From: CBDCBA01 sp965214125
Lineage (GTDB): Bacteria; Planctomycetota; Phycisphaerae; Tepidisphaerales; Tepidisphaeraceae
NCBI GenBank assembly: GCA_965214125.1
Contig: CBDCBA010000031.1
Location: 62,001-126,000, forward strand
Direction of reading: 5' to 3'
DNA length: 64,000 nucleotides
Below are positions 33,409 through 41,512 of this stretch, piece after piece. The position numbers were made by a program, and so were the translations under genes. The stretch's first letter is position 1. The number at the start of each line of letters is the position of its first letter. The notes beneath the pieces were generated by a model. The model made no database searches. It was not told the DNA's origin and saw only the letters and a list, made by a program, of their open reading frames with translations.

Positions 33409-33840
33409 ATGAGTGACGCGACCCCCACCCCAAGCCCCGCAAGCTCCGCACCTTCGGGCGACGGCCTGCTGACCGTCTCCGAGGCCAGCACGCCCGCCGC
33501 CGGCGACGTCACCGTCGTCGCCTTTACCGAGAGCAAGATTCTCGACGAGGCCAACATCACGCAGATCGGCGAGCGGGTCAACGCCCTGATCGATCAGCAC
33601 GCCAAGCCGCGCCTGCTGCTCGATTTCGCCAACGTCGACCACCTGTCCAGCGCCGCGCTGGGCATGCTGATCAACGCCAACAACCGCATCCGCGAGAAGA
33701 ACGGCGAGCTGCGCCTCTGCGACATCAAGCGCCAGATCCTCGAGGTCTTCGCCATCACGAAGCTCGACAAGCTCTTCCGCATTTACCCCGACCGCGACGC
33801 CGCCCTCAAGAGTTTCGGCGTGCAGCGGACGGACGTGTAG
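33409..33840 (+). CDS. STAS-domain anti-sigma factor antagonist
   Basis: A 143-residue protein (ATG 33397 is an alternative start). After a 40-residue disordered leader the STAS domain runs from VTVVAFTESKILDEANITQIG to the C-terminus. PRLLLDFANVDHLSSAALGMLINANNRI contains the Ser expected to be phosphorylated in RsbV/SpoIIAA proteins. The unphosphorylated form would bind an anti-sigma kinase and release its sigma factor. The kinase-like gene lies 99 bases downstream, so the two make a partner-switching pair. Confidence 0.9.
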   Translation: MSDATPTPSPASSAPSGDGLLTVSEASTPAAGDVTVVAFTESKILDEANITQIGERVNALIDQHAKPRLLLDFANVDHLSSAALGMLINANNRIREKNGELRLCDIKRQILEVFAITKLDKLFRIYPDRDAALKSFGVQRTDV

Positions 33841-33939
33841 CTCGCCGTTTCGCCCCGCCCCTCGCGTCGGCCGCCGTCGCGTGTCGATTCTTGGTGTAGG
33901 GCACTTTACCGGCGCAACGCCGACCCGCGCATCGAAGTC

Positions 33940-34425
33940 ATGGCCGCGAGTTCCGACGCATCTTCTGACCCCAGCGAGGCCGTGATGGAGTTCGAGATCC
34001 CGTCGAACCTGCTGCGTGGGCGCGAGGTGCAGAACGCGATCCTCGACGCCTGCCGCGAGCACGGCTTTACCGACGACGCCTACTTCGCCATCAAGCTTGC
34101 GCTCGACGAGGCCGTCACCAACGCCATCAAGCACGGCAACAAGCTCGACGAGGAGAAGCGCGTGCTCGTGCGGGCCTCCGTGCAGACCGACTCCATGTGG
34201 GTCGAGGTGCGCGACGAGGGCCCCGGCTTCAAGCGGCCGACCGTGCCGGACCCGACGGCCGAGGAGAACCTCGACAAGTGCAGCGGCCGCGGCCTGCTGC
34301 TCATCGAGGCGTACATGACCGACGTCTCCTGGAGCGAGGACGGCCGCACCATCCGCATGGCCCGCGACAACGACGCCGAGCCTCCCACGCTCCCCTCCGG
34401 CACCGCCGGCGCCGACAGTGCCTAG
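33940..34425 (+). CDS. RsbW-like ATP-binding anti-sigma kinase
   Basis: A 161-residue GHKL ATPase. The N box LALDEAVTNAIKHGNKLD, G1 box VEVRDEGPGFKRP and G2 box CSGRGLLLIEAYMTDV are all present, as in RsbW/SpoIIAB serine kinases. It probably phosphorylates the STAS protein upstream and sequesters a sigma factor not encoded here. Its stop codon shares the palindrome CTAG with the stop codon of rnpA on the other strand, so the genes are convergent and overlapping. Confidence 0.9.
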   Translation: MAASSDASSDPSEAVMEFEIPSNLLRGREVQNAILDACREHGFTDDAYFAIKLALDEAVTNAIKHGNKLDEEKRVLVRASVQTDSMWVEVRDEGPGFKRPTVPDPTAEENLDKCSGRGLLLIEAYMTDVSWSEDGRTIRMARDNDAEPPTLPSGTAGADSA

Positions 34426-34811
34426 GCCACCCGCCCGCGCAGCCTCTCGACGCCGCCGGCGATCAGCTTGCCGTACTCGGCGGGCTTCTTCAGCGGGTGC
34501 GGGCGAACCACCAGAACGACATCCCACGCCGGCAGATCGTGGCGGAGATGGCGATACGCCTCGCGCAGCCGGCGCTTGATCGCGACGCGCTCGTGCGCCT
34601 TGCCGACGCGCCGCGGAACCGTCAGCCCAAGCCGAGGGTGGCCGAGGTCGTTTGGCAATACGTAGATCGTCAGCGGCCCACGACCGACGCGGACGCCGGC
34701 GTCGAACACCGCCCGGAATGCCTTGACGCCGCCCAAGCGGTGCGAGCGAGGGAAGGAAAAGGCTCCTGACCCCTTTGTCTCCTCTGACCCCTTTTGCTCC
34801 TCTGCCTTCAT
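34422..34811 (-). CDS. rnpA: Ribonuclease P protein component
   Basis: A 129-residue basic protein that assists RNase P RNA in tRNA 5' maturation. FSFPRSHRLGGVKAFRAVFDAG is the typical N-terminus and the hallmark RVGKAHERVAIKRRLREAYR holds the RNR-like RNA-binding motif. The first 16 residues (MKAEEQKGSEETKGSG) are an extra, low-complexity leader encoded by two tandem 18-base units (GAGGAG..AAAGGGGTCA). rpmH, usual neighbour of rnpA, is absent; instead rnpA follows trxB by 15 bases. Confidence 0.92.
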   Translation of the reverse strand: MKAEEQKGSEETKGSGAFSFPRSHRLGGVKAFRAVFDAGVRVGRGPLTIYVLPNDLGHPRLGLTVPRRVGKAHERVAIKRRLREAYRHLRHDLPAWDVVLVVRPHPLKKPAEYGKLIAGGVERLRGRVA

Positions 34812-34826
34812 CCTGTTGCCTTTCCT

Positions 34827-35825
34827 TCAGTCCTCCCCCATCTCCACCAGCCAGCGCTCGGCGTCGAGGGCGGCCTTGCAGCCCATCGCCGCCGCGGTGA
34901 CGGCCTGCTTGTACGTCGGGTCCGCCACGTCGCCCGCCGCGAACACACCGTCCACGCTCGTGTACGTCCGCTGCGGCCGGGCGAGCTTCAGAAAGCCTTG
35001 CTCGTCCGTCTCGAGCTGATCGCTCAGGAACTTCGTGTTAGGCCGGTGGCCGATGGCGACGAAGAAGCCGACGGCGTCGAGCGTTTGCGTCTCGCCGGTC
35101 TGGTTGTTCTCGACCTTCACGCCCGTCACGCCGGTCTTGTCGTCGCCAACGATCTCGCGGGCCTCGGTGTGCCAGTGGACGGTGATCTTGTCGTTCTCCA
35201 TCACGCGCTGGGCCATCGTTTTGCTGGCGCGCATCTCGCCCTTGCGCACGAGCAGGTGGACGTGATTGGCAAACTTGGTGAGGTAGGTCGACTCCTCGGC
35301 CGCCGAGTCGCCACCGCCGACGACCACGAGCGGCTTGTCCCGAAACCGCGGCAGGGCGCCGTCGCAGACGGCGCACGCGCTCACCCCGCTGTTGAGGTAC
35401 TCCTGCTCGCCGGGAATCTTCAGGTACTTCGCACTCGCCCCGGTGGCAATGATGACCGTTTTGCTTTGAAAGGTCTTCTCGTCGCCGCTAAGGTTGTTGA
35501 TCGTCTTGAGCTTGAAGGGCCGTTGCGAGAGGTCGACCTCGACGATGTCCTGCGTCACGATCCGCGTGCCGTAGCGAACGGCCTGCTCGCGTATCTTGAG
35601 CATGAGTTCAGGCCCCTGCACGCCGTCGGGAAAGCCGGGGAAGTTCTCGACGTCGGTCGTCCAATTGAGCTGCCCGAGCGGCAGCGTGCCGGCCAGGCGA
35701 TTCTCCTCGGTCATCGCCCCCTCGTACTCGATCGGGTGCAGATTCGCGCGGGCGGCGTAGATGGCGGCCGTGAACGCGGCGGGGCCGCTGCCGATAATCG
35801 TGACGTGCTCAACCTCGTGTTCCAT
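34827..35825 (-). CDS. trxB: Thioredoxin-disulfide reductase
   Basis: A 332-residue FAD enzyme reducing thioredoxin with NADPH. The FAD loop is HVTIIGSGPAAFTAAIYAAR, the redox pair is SACAVCDGALP near residue 150, the NADPH loop is LVVVGGGDSAAEESTYL, and the C-terminal FAD segment is VDGVFAAGDVADPTYKQAVTAAAMGCKAA. Length and order are standard. It is followed at 15 bases by rnpA on the same strand. Confidence 0.96.
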   Translation of the reverse strand: MEHEVEHVTIIGSGPAAFTAAIYAARANLHPIEYEGAMTEENRLAGTLPLGQLNWTTDVENFPGFPDGVQGPELMLKIREQAVRYGTRIVTQDIVEVDLSQRPFKLKTINNLSGDEKTFQSKTVIIATGASAKYLKIPGEQEYLNSGVSACAVCDGALPRFRDKPLVVVGGGDSAAEESTYLTKFANHVHLLVRKGEMRASKTMAQRVMENDKITVHWHTEAREIVGDDKTGVTGVKVENNQTGETQTLDAVGFFVAIGHRPNTKFLSDQLETDEQGFLKLARPQRTYTSVDGVFAAGDVADPTYKQAVTAAAMGCKAALDAERWLVEMGED

Positions 35826-35880
35826 CGTCCGCCATCATAGACGCGGGCCCATGTGCCGCGGCCCGTACCATGTCCGGCGC

Positions 35881-36528
35881 ATGTACATGCTGAACCTGCT
35901 GGCAAGCCATCCGCACGTCTACCTCTCGATCGTGCTGACGGTCATCCTGAGCATCACGCTCCACGAGCTCGCCCACGGCTATACGGCGATCAAGCTCGGC
36001 GACCAGACGCCGATCTGGCAGAACCGCATGACGTGGAACCCGATCGTCCACATGGGTCCGTTCAGCCTCGCCGCCTGCCTGCTCGTCGGCATCGCGTGGG
36101 GACAGATGCCCGTCGATCACACGCGCCTGCGCGGCAAGTGGGCCGAGAGCTACGTTGCCCTGGCCGGCCCCTTGACGAACCTCTTGCTGGCGGGCGTGGG
36201 CGTGTTGGTCCTGCTCGCCTGGGTCCGACTGGGCCAGCCCGATCTCGAGGGCCAGCAGGTGAAGAACGGCCTGATGTTCCTGCGCATCTTCTGGACCACG
36301 AACCTGTTGCTCTGCGTGTTCAACCTGCTGCCGATCCCGCCGCTCGACGGCTCGCGCGTGGCGGCCAACGTCAGCGCCGGCTACGCCCGCTGGCTGGCCC
36401 AGCCGGGCACGCAGCAGGTGACGCTCGTCCTCTTCATCCTCGTGGCCTTCACCGTGGTGCGCGTGCTCGCTGTGCCGATTCGGGATCTCGGCTGGGCGTA
36501 CGAGCAGTGGCTCGTCGGTATCGTCTGA
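35881..36528 (+). CDS. Site-2 protease family membrane metalloprotease (M50)
   Basis: A 215-residue protein with five to six hydrophobic helices. ATG 35881 begins MYMLNLLASHPHVYLSIVL. The zinc site is in ITLHELAHGYTAIKLGD (HExxH) and the third ligand in NLLPIPPLDGSRV (NxxPxPxLDG). It belongs to the minimal rhomboid-like M50 group without a PDZ domain. Role: intramembrane cleavage of a signalling or lipid-linked substrate, not identifiable here. Confidence 0.9.
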   Translation: MYMLNLLASHPHVYLSIVLTVILSITLHELAHGYTAIKLGDQTPIWQNRMTWNPIVHMGPFSLAACLLVGIAWGQMPVDHTRLRGKWAESYVALAGPLTNLLLAGVGVLVLLAWVRLGQPDLEGQQVKNGLMFLRIFWTTNLLLCVFNLLPIPPLDGSRVAANVSAGYARWLAQPGTQQVTLVLFILVAFTVVRVLAVPIRDLGWAYEQWLVGIV

Positions 36529-36534
36529 TCCGGC

Positions 36535-36611
36535 GGGAGGGCCAGGTTCCACCCTGGCCTCGGGTCGAGCGTCAACCGCCCTCCGCGGCCGGGGTGGAAC
36601 CCGGCCCTCCC
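36535..36611. repeat. BIME-like element, GGAG family copy 2
   Basis: Arms at 36535-36559 and 36587-36611 match the element at 29431, and so does the spacer when read on the minus strand (GGTTGACG). The left arm shows a paired change, GGCCAGG with CCTGGCC, keeping the small hairpin intact. It encodes the tail and stop of the RecQ helicase. Confidence 0.85.
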
Positions 36612-38290
36612 GGGATCACGCGCATCAGCCCGTGCTCGATCGCGTACTGCGTGACGATCGACTTGAGCCCGGCGGTCTCGAAGAGAACGACGACCTTTTG
36701 CCCCTCGTACCGCTGCACCTGGCCGACGCCAAGCGATTTGTGCTTCACCGTCTCGCCCACGGGAAACGGCGCGGCGTTTGCCTGTTCCTGGCGCTTCTCG
36801 GCCACCTCCACGCTGCGGCCGGTTTTGCAGTTGTCGCAGTTGCCGCACGGGGGCGAGAAGTCTTGGCCGAAGTAGTCGAGGATGGCCGCCCGTCGGCATC
36901 GGCCGCCGACGGCGTAGCGCTCCATCGCGCTCAGCCGGGCCGCGCGGTGGTCGCGAAAGCGGTCCTGCTCGGCCAGCACGCGCTCGGCCACGTCGTCACC
37001 CGCGTCGCCGGTTGCGATGGCGTCGCCGTCGAGAGAGACGGTGACGGCGCCGACGTGCTCGAGCAAGTCGAGCGTTCGCCGCAGCCGCCCGCCGGTTTGT
37101 TCCGTCTCGTCACGCAGCGTCGCCTCGTCGATGGTCGTGCCGTCGCTCTTGACGGTTTCGTAGACGTCGGCCACCTCGCTCGCGTCGAGGCGCAGCGGCG
37201 CGCTCATCGCCTTCTGCCGGCCAAGGTCGGCGTCGCGGTAGAAGAGCAACGCCTGCGCCGGCTGCCCATCGCGCCCGGCGCGGCCGACCTCCTGGAAGTA
37301 GGCGTCGAGGCTGTCGGGCACGTCGTGGTGAATCACGAAGCGCACGTCCGGCTTGTCGACGCCCATGCCGAAGGCGTTCGTCGCGACCATCACGCGGCAG
37401 GCGCCGCTCATGAACTTCTCCTGCGCCGCGATGCGCTCCTCGCGATTCAGGCCGCCGTGGTAATGGCAAGCGTCGATCGAGTGCTCGTGCAGAAGTTCCT
37501 CCAATTCTTCCGCGTTCGCCCGCGTCGCAACGTAAACGATGCCGCACCCGCCTTCCTTCAGGTACTCCGTCACACGGTCCGGCAGCAGCCGCCGCTTGAT
37601 AGCCTCCTCGGGGCAGTGCTCGACGCGCAGCGACAGGTTCGGGCGGTCGAGGTCGCCGATCTGCACCTTCGGCCGTTTCATGTGCAGTTGGCGGACGATG
37701 TCGTCCCGCGCCGTCGGCGACGCCGTCGCGGTGAGTGCCAGCACGCGCGGGCGCTTTCCCTTCGTCGTCAGCGTGTCGATCGCCTTGCCGAGCTGCCGGT
37801 AATCCGGCCGAAAATCGTGGCCCCACTCGCTGACGCAGTGCGCCTCGTCAACCACGAACAGGCTCGGCGGGCGCGCCTGCAAATGCGCCAACGTCTCGCT
37901 GTTGACGAGTTGCTCGGGTGCCAGGAACAGGTACTCGATCGCATCGCCGTCGAGCCCGTCAAGAATTTCCCGCCGCCGCGCTGCGGGCGTGTGGCTATTC
38001 AGCACCGCCGCCGCCGGGAGGTCGTGGCCGTCGATGTGGGCGAGCTGGTCGCTTTGCAGCGCGATCAGGGGGCTGACGACAAGGGTCCAGCCCGGTATCA
38101 GCACGCCGGCCGTCTGGTAGATCGCGCTCTTGCCGCTGCCCGTCGGCAGGACCGCCAGCGTGTCGTGCCCCTGCATCAGCAGCCGCACGGCCGACTCCTG
38201 CTCCGGGAACAACTCGTCGTACCCAAACCGTTCGCGGGCGATCTCCTTCAACGCGGCGGAAAGGGAGGGGCGGTGAGCATCGTCGGACAT
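36572..38290 (-). CDS. RecQ-family ATP-dependent DNA helicase
   Basis: A 572-residue superfamily 2 helicase from ATG 38290. Motif I LPTGSGKSAIYQ, motif II VVDEAHCVSEWGHDFRP (DEAH plus aromatic loop), motif III ALTATASPTARDDI, motif V VATNAFGMGVDKPDVRFVIH and motif VI QEVGRAGRDGQ are all present. The zinc domain is RRAAILDYFGQDFSPPCGNCDNC. A short C-terminal module follows (VGETVKHKSLGVGQVQRYEGQKVVVLF, similar to the UvrD-type loop) in place of an HRDC domain. The final PGGPGSTPAAEGG is encoded by a BIME and matches the tail of UbiE. It unwinds DNA in recombination and repair. Confidence 0.92.
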   Translation of the reverse strand: MSDDAHRPSLSAALKEIARERFGYDELFPEQESAVRLLMQGHDTLAVLPTGSGKSAIYQTAGVLIPGWTLVVSPLIALQSDQLAHIDGHDLPAAAVLNSHTPAARRREILDGLDGDAIEYLFLAPEQLVNSETLAHLQARPPSLFVVDEAHCVSEWGHDFRPDYRQLGKAIDTLTTKGKRPRVLALTATASPTARDDIVRQLHMKRPKVQIGDLDRPNLSLRVEHCPEEAIKRRLLPDRVTEYLKEGGCGIVYVATRANAEELEELLHEHSIDACHYHGGLNREERIAAQEKFMSGACRVMVATNAFGMGVDKPDVRFVIHHDVPDSLDAYFQEVGRAGRDGQPAQALLFYRDADLGRQKAMSAPLRLDASEVADVYETVKSDGTTIDEATLRDETEQTGGRLRRTLDLLEHVGAVTVSLDGDAIATGDAGDDVAERVLAEQDRFRDHRAARLSAMERYAVGGRCRRAAILDYFGQDFSPPCGNCDNCKTGRSVEVAEKRQEQANAAPFPVGETVKHKSLGVGQVQRYEGQKVVVLFETAGLKSIVTQYAIEHGLMRVIPGGPGSTPAAEGG

Positions 38291-38394
38291 ATCAGGTCGC
38301 TCGACTGCAACCGGTGTGCCCGCCTGTTTCAACAGTTCCGCCGTTCCCCGCTCACGCCGTGGCCGTTCCAGTGGCTACGCCTCGACCTCCCGAC

Positions 38395-38880
38395 ATGCTC
38401 TTCCTGCTCGCCCTTCTGTTCCTCGCTGCGACCACTCAACCCGCCACCCATCCCGCCACCCATCCCGCCATGGATTCCATGACCGCCTTCGCCCTCGGCA
38501 ACTACCGCTGGAGCCACCGGCCGCTGCTGATTTTTGCGCCCCACGAGGGCGAACGACTCACCGAACAACGCCGGCATCTCGACGCGGTCAAGGCCGGCCT
38601 TGCCGAGCGGGACGTGCTGGTCGTCGAGATCATCGGCGTCGACACCGGCCAGGCGACCGACGCGCGCGGCGACGCCGACCCTGTCTCGCTTGTCGCTGAA
38701 GACGTCAAATCCCTGCGGACGCAATACGACGTCCTGCTGGGCGACTTCGCCCTGATCCTGATCGGCAAGGATGGCGGCGAGAAGCGGCGCGACGACAAGC
38801 CGACCGCACTCGCCGCGCTCTTCGAGCAGATCGACGCCATGCCGATGCGCCAGGACGAGCTGCGCGAGCGACGGGATTAG
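38395..38880 (+). CDS. DUF4174 family exported protein
   Basis: A 161-residue protein with a short signal sequence (MLFLLALLFLAATTQ) and a THPATHPA linker. YRWSHRPLLIFAPHEGERLTEQRRHLDAVKAGLAERDVLVVEIIG is the thioredoxin-like opening of DUF4174, and FALILIGKDGGEKRRDDKP the second strand with a Lys-Asp-Gly turn. No redox CxxC. Its stop overlaps the convergent mutL stop by three bases. Function unknown. Confidence 0.8.
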   Translation: MLFLLALLFLAATTQPATHPATHPAMDSMTAFALGNYRWSHRPLLIFAPHEGERLTEQRRHLDAVKAGLAERDVLVVEIIGVDTGQATDARGDADPVSLVAEDVKSLRTQYDVLLGDFALILIGKDGGEKRRDDKPTALAALFEQIDAMPMRQDELRERRD

Positions 38881-40652
38881 AAACCCGTTCGCTTGAACTG
38901 CTTTTCGAGGTCGCCCAGGGTCAGCCGCAGCGTGGTGGGGCGGCCGTGGGGGCAGTTGCTGGCGCGCGGCGTCAGGCCACGCCGGGCGACAAGGGCGTCG
39001 ATCTCGTCCGGCGTCAGCGGGTCGCCAGCCTTGACGGCGGCCTTGCAGGCCATCAGGTCGAGCACGTCGTGCAGCAACGCCTCGTCGCGGTCGCCGGCTA
39101 GGTTGCCCGATGCCGCCCGCTCCAGCACGCCCGCCACGAACGCGGCCGGGTCGTGAATGCCGCGGCCGGTCAGGAACGACGGAAAGGCGTGAACCGCCAC
39201 CGCCTCCGGACCCATCGCCTCCGCCTCGACGCCAAGCTGCGCGAGGACCGGCTGAATCGCCTCCAACGCCGCGGCCTGCTCCTCGTTGACCTCCGCCGTC
39301 GCCGGCAACAGCAACCGCTGCGACTCGAGCGTGCCGCGGCGCACGCGGGCAAGCAGCTCCTCGAACAACACCCGCTCGTGCAGGGCGTGCTGGTCGATGA
39401 TCTCCATGCCGTCGTCGCTCTGCACGACAAGGTAACTGTTGTGGACCTGAATCGCCCGCGCCGGCGGGGCGTCCTCGGGAGGCGGCTGTGGTGGGGCGGG
39501 TGGTGGGGCGGGTGGTGGTGAGACCGGCAGCGACGGCTGTTCGCTCGTGCTGGCCAGCTTGTCCTTGAAGAAGTCGGCGAGCGTGGCCCGCACGTCCTCG
39601 CGCGGCGGAAGCGGCGGCGTCGGCTCGCTTGGCCGCAGCGTCGCCACCGGCGCCAGGTCTGCCGCGAGCAACGCCTCGCGCACGGCCGAATGCACGAGTC
39701 CCCACGCGCGGCCGCTCTCGCGGAAGCGGACTTCGCTTTTGGTCGGGTGAACATTCACGTCCACACCGCCGACGGGCACGTCGAGCATCAGCACCGCCGC
39801 TGGCTGCCGGCCCGGCTCGATCAGCCCGCGGTACGCCTCGCGCAGCGCGTGCTGCAACGAGCGATCGCGAATCGCCCGGCGATTGACGTAGAAGTGCTGG
39901 TGCCGCGCGTGCGTTGCCGCGTGCTCCGGCAGGCCGACGATGCCGCGCAGCCGCCAGCCGTGTTCATCAACGTCGACCCGGATCGCCCGCTCCCGGTACT
40001 CACCTGGCCAGCCGACGAGCAGGCGCTCGACCGCTCCAACCGCCGGCCACTCCGCAACCGTCCGGCCGTCGCGGATGTAGGTGAAGCTCACGTCCGGCCG
40101 CGCGAGCGCGAGGCGCGTGACAACCTCCGTAACCTGACCGCTCTCGGCCCCGGCCGCCTTGAGAAACTTGCGCCGGGCAGGCGTGTTGAAGAACAAATCG
40201 CGCACCTCGACGGTCGTGCCCGCATTGCCGGCGGCGGGGCGAACGGCGCCGACGTCGCCGCCGTCGTCGGAAAGTTCGTACGCGGCGGCGTCGCCGTGGC
40301 GGCTGAGGATGCGTGCGCGGCTGACGCTGCCGATGCTCGCCAGCGCCTCGCCGCGGAATCCCATCGTCGCGACGGCCTCGAGTTCGCGGTCGTCGCGCAC
40401 CTTGCTCGTCGCGTGCTGCGCGAAGGCCAACGGCAGCTCGTCGTGCGGAATGCCGCCGCCGTCGTCGACCACCCGGATGAGCGACCGGCCGCCTTCGTCG
40501 ATCTCGACCGTGACTTGAGTGGCGCCAGCGTCGAGGGCGTTCTCGACGAGTTCCTTCACAACGCTCGCCGGCCGCTCCACCACCTCGCCGGCCGCGATGC
40601 GGTCGACAACGTTCGCCGGCAGCGGCTGAATGGGACGGCGGCGTTCGGGCAC
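38877..40652 (-). CDS. mutL: DNA mismatch repair protein MutL
   Basis: A 591-residue GHKL ATPase from GTG 40652. IQPLPANVVDRIAAGEVVERPASVVKELVENALDAG, RVVDDGGGIPHDEL, TMGFRGEALASIGSV and GTTVEVRDLFFNTPARRKFLK are the MutL N-terminal motifs. A Pro-rich linker near residue 355-390 precedes the dimerisation domain (IDQHALHERVLFEELL, ACKAAVKAGDPLT). The C-terminus lacks an evident DQHAxxEx2Ex4E endonuclease motif in full: the sequence is DQHALHERVLFEE, which is compatible with an endonuclease-type MutL but I would not assert activity. No mutS is in the window. Confidence 0.95.
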   Translation of the reverse strand: MPERRRPIQPLPANVVDRIAAGEVVERPASVVKELVENALDAGATQVTVEIDEGGRSLIRVVDDGGGIPHDELPLAFAQHATSKVRDDRELEAVATMGFRGEALASIGSVSRARILSRHGDAAAYELSDDGGDVGAVRPAAGNAGTTVEVRDLFFNTPARRKFLKAAGAESGQVTEVVTRLALARPDVSFTYIRDGRTVAEWPAVGAVERLLVGWPGEYRERAIRVDVDEHGWRLRGIVGLPEHAATHARHQHFYVNRRAIRDRSLQHALREAYRGLIEPGRQPAAVLMLDVPVGGVDVNVHPTKSEVRFRESGRAWGLVHSAVREALLAADLAPVATLRPSEPTPPLPPREDVRATLADFFKDKLASTSEQPSLPVSPPPAPPPAPPQPPPEDAPPARAIQVHNSYLVVQSDDGMEIIDQHALHERVLFEELLARVRRGTLESQRLLLPATAEVNEEQAAALEAIQPVLAQLGVEAEAMGPEAVAVHAFPSFLTGRGIHDPAAFVAGVLERAASGNLAGDRDEALLHDVLDLMACKAAVKAGDPLTPDEIDALVARRGLTPRASNCPHGRPTTLRLTLGDLEKQFKRTGF

Positions 40653-40676
40653 GCCCGATCGTAGCGCGGCCGGCCG

Positions 40677-41360
40677 CTACTCCCCGTCGCCTGACAGGCG
40701 CAGGGCCATGTCGCTGAAGAGTTCGGCGATGAGTGCCCGGTCCGCCTTGGCGTCGCGTAGATCGCTCGCGACGCGGTTGACCATGTCGACGATCTCCGTG
40801 CGGTGGCTGGCGAGCTCGTCGCGCAGGTTCGACGACTGGTCGAGCAACTCCTGGCGAATCTGCGCGTCGCGCTTCTCGCTCGCATCATCGCTGGCCTTCT
40901 GCTGGCGGTCGAGCTCCTTCATCGTGTCGCCGTGCGACTTGTCCATCTGGCGCATCGCGTCGGTGTGCGAGCGGTCGAGGTTCTTGAGGTCTTCCTTGTG
41001 CTGGGCCGTCAGGTCCTTTACGGCCTGAGTCGAGCGCTGCTGCTCGGCCTTGAGGCGGTCGAGCAGGTTAGCGTGCTCGGCTTTGGCGTACTGCTCGAGG
41101 CTGTCGAGGCGGGCGCGGAAGTCCTCGCGCATCTGCTGGAAGTCGGCCTGAAGCTGCTCTTCCAGGATCGAGAACCGCCGGTCGTTGTCGCGCTGCTGGT
41201 TGCCGAAGAGGATGTCGCGCACCTTCTCGAGCGAGTCGGGCGTGCCGGCGACGGTGGCGGTGCCGTTGCTCGGGGTCACCTTGGCGGGAGTGGCCTTGGC
41301 GGGGGTGGGCTCGGTGGACTTGATCGTCTTCTTGTTGCGCTTGGCGGTCTTCTTGGCCAT
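40677..41360 (-). CDS. Coiled-coil protein with basic N-terminus
   Basis: A 227-residue protein. The first 45 residues are Lys/Ala/Pro/Thr-rich (MAKKTAKRNKKTIKSTEPTP, AKATPAKVTP), like histone H1-type tails. The remainder is one long, charged coiled coil (FSILEEQLQADFQQMREDFRARLDSLEQYAKAEHANLL onward) ending with LIAELFSDMALRLSGDGE. No enzyme motif. A DNA-associated or structural role is possible from the basic tail, nothing more. Confidence 0.65.
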   Translation of the reverse strand: MAKKTAKRNKKTIKSTEPTPAKATPAKVTPSNGTATVAGTPDSLEKVRDILFGNQQRDNDRRFSILEEQLQADFQQMREDFRARLDSLEQYAKAEHANLLDRLKAEQQRSTQAVKDLTAQHKEDLKNLDRSHTDAMRQMDKSHGDTMKELDRQQKASDDASEKRDAQIRQELLDQSSNLRDELASHRTEIVDMVNRVASDLRDAKADRALIAELFSDMALRLSGDGE

Positions 41361-41512
41361 GGAGTGCTCCGGGAGGTGCCGGGGATCGGGCGGGGAACGC
41401 GCGCAACGTAGGCGCAACGGCACCTTCTCGCAAGGAAGCGCCTTCTCCCTTGCCACGCGGCCGCGGCGCGGGTACACACGCGGGCGTTCCCGCCCCGCCC
41501 CAAGGAGATGCC

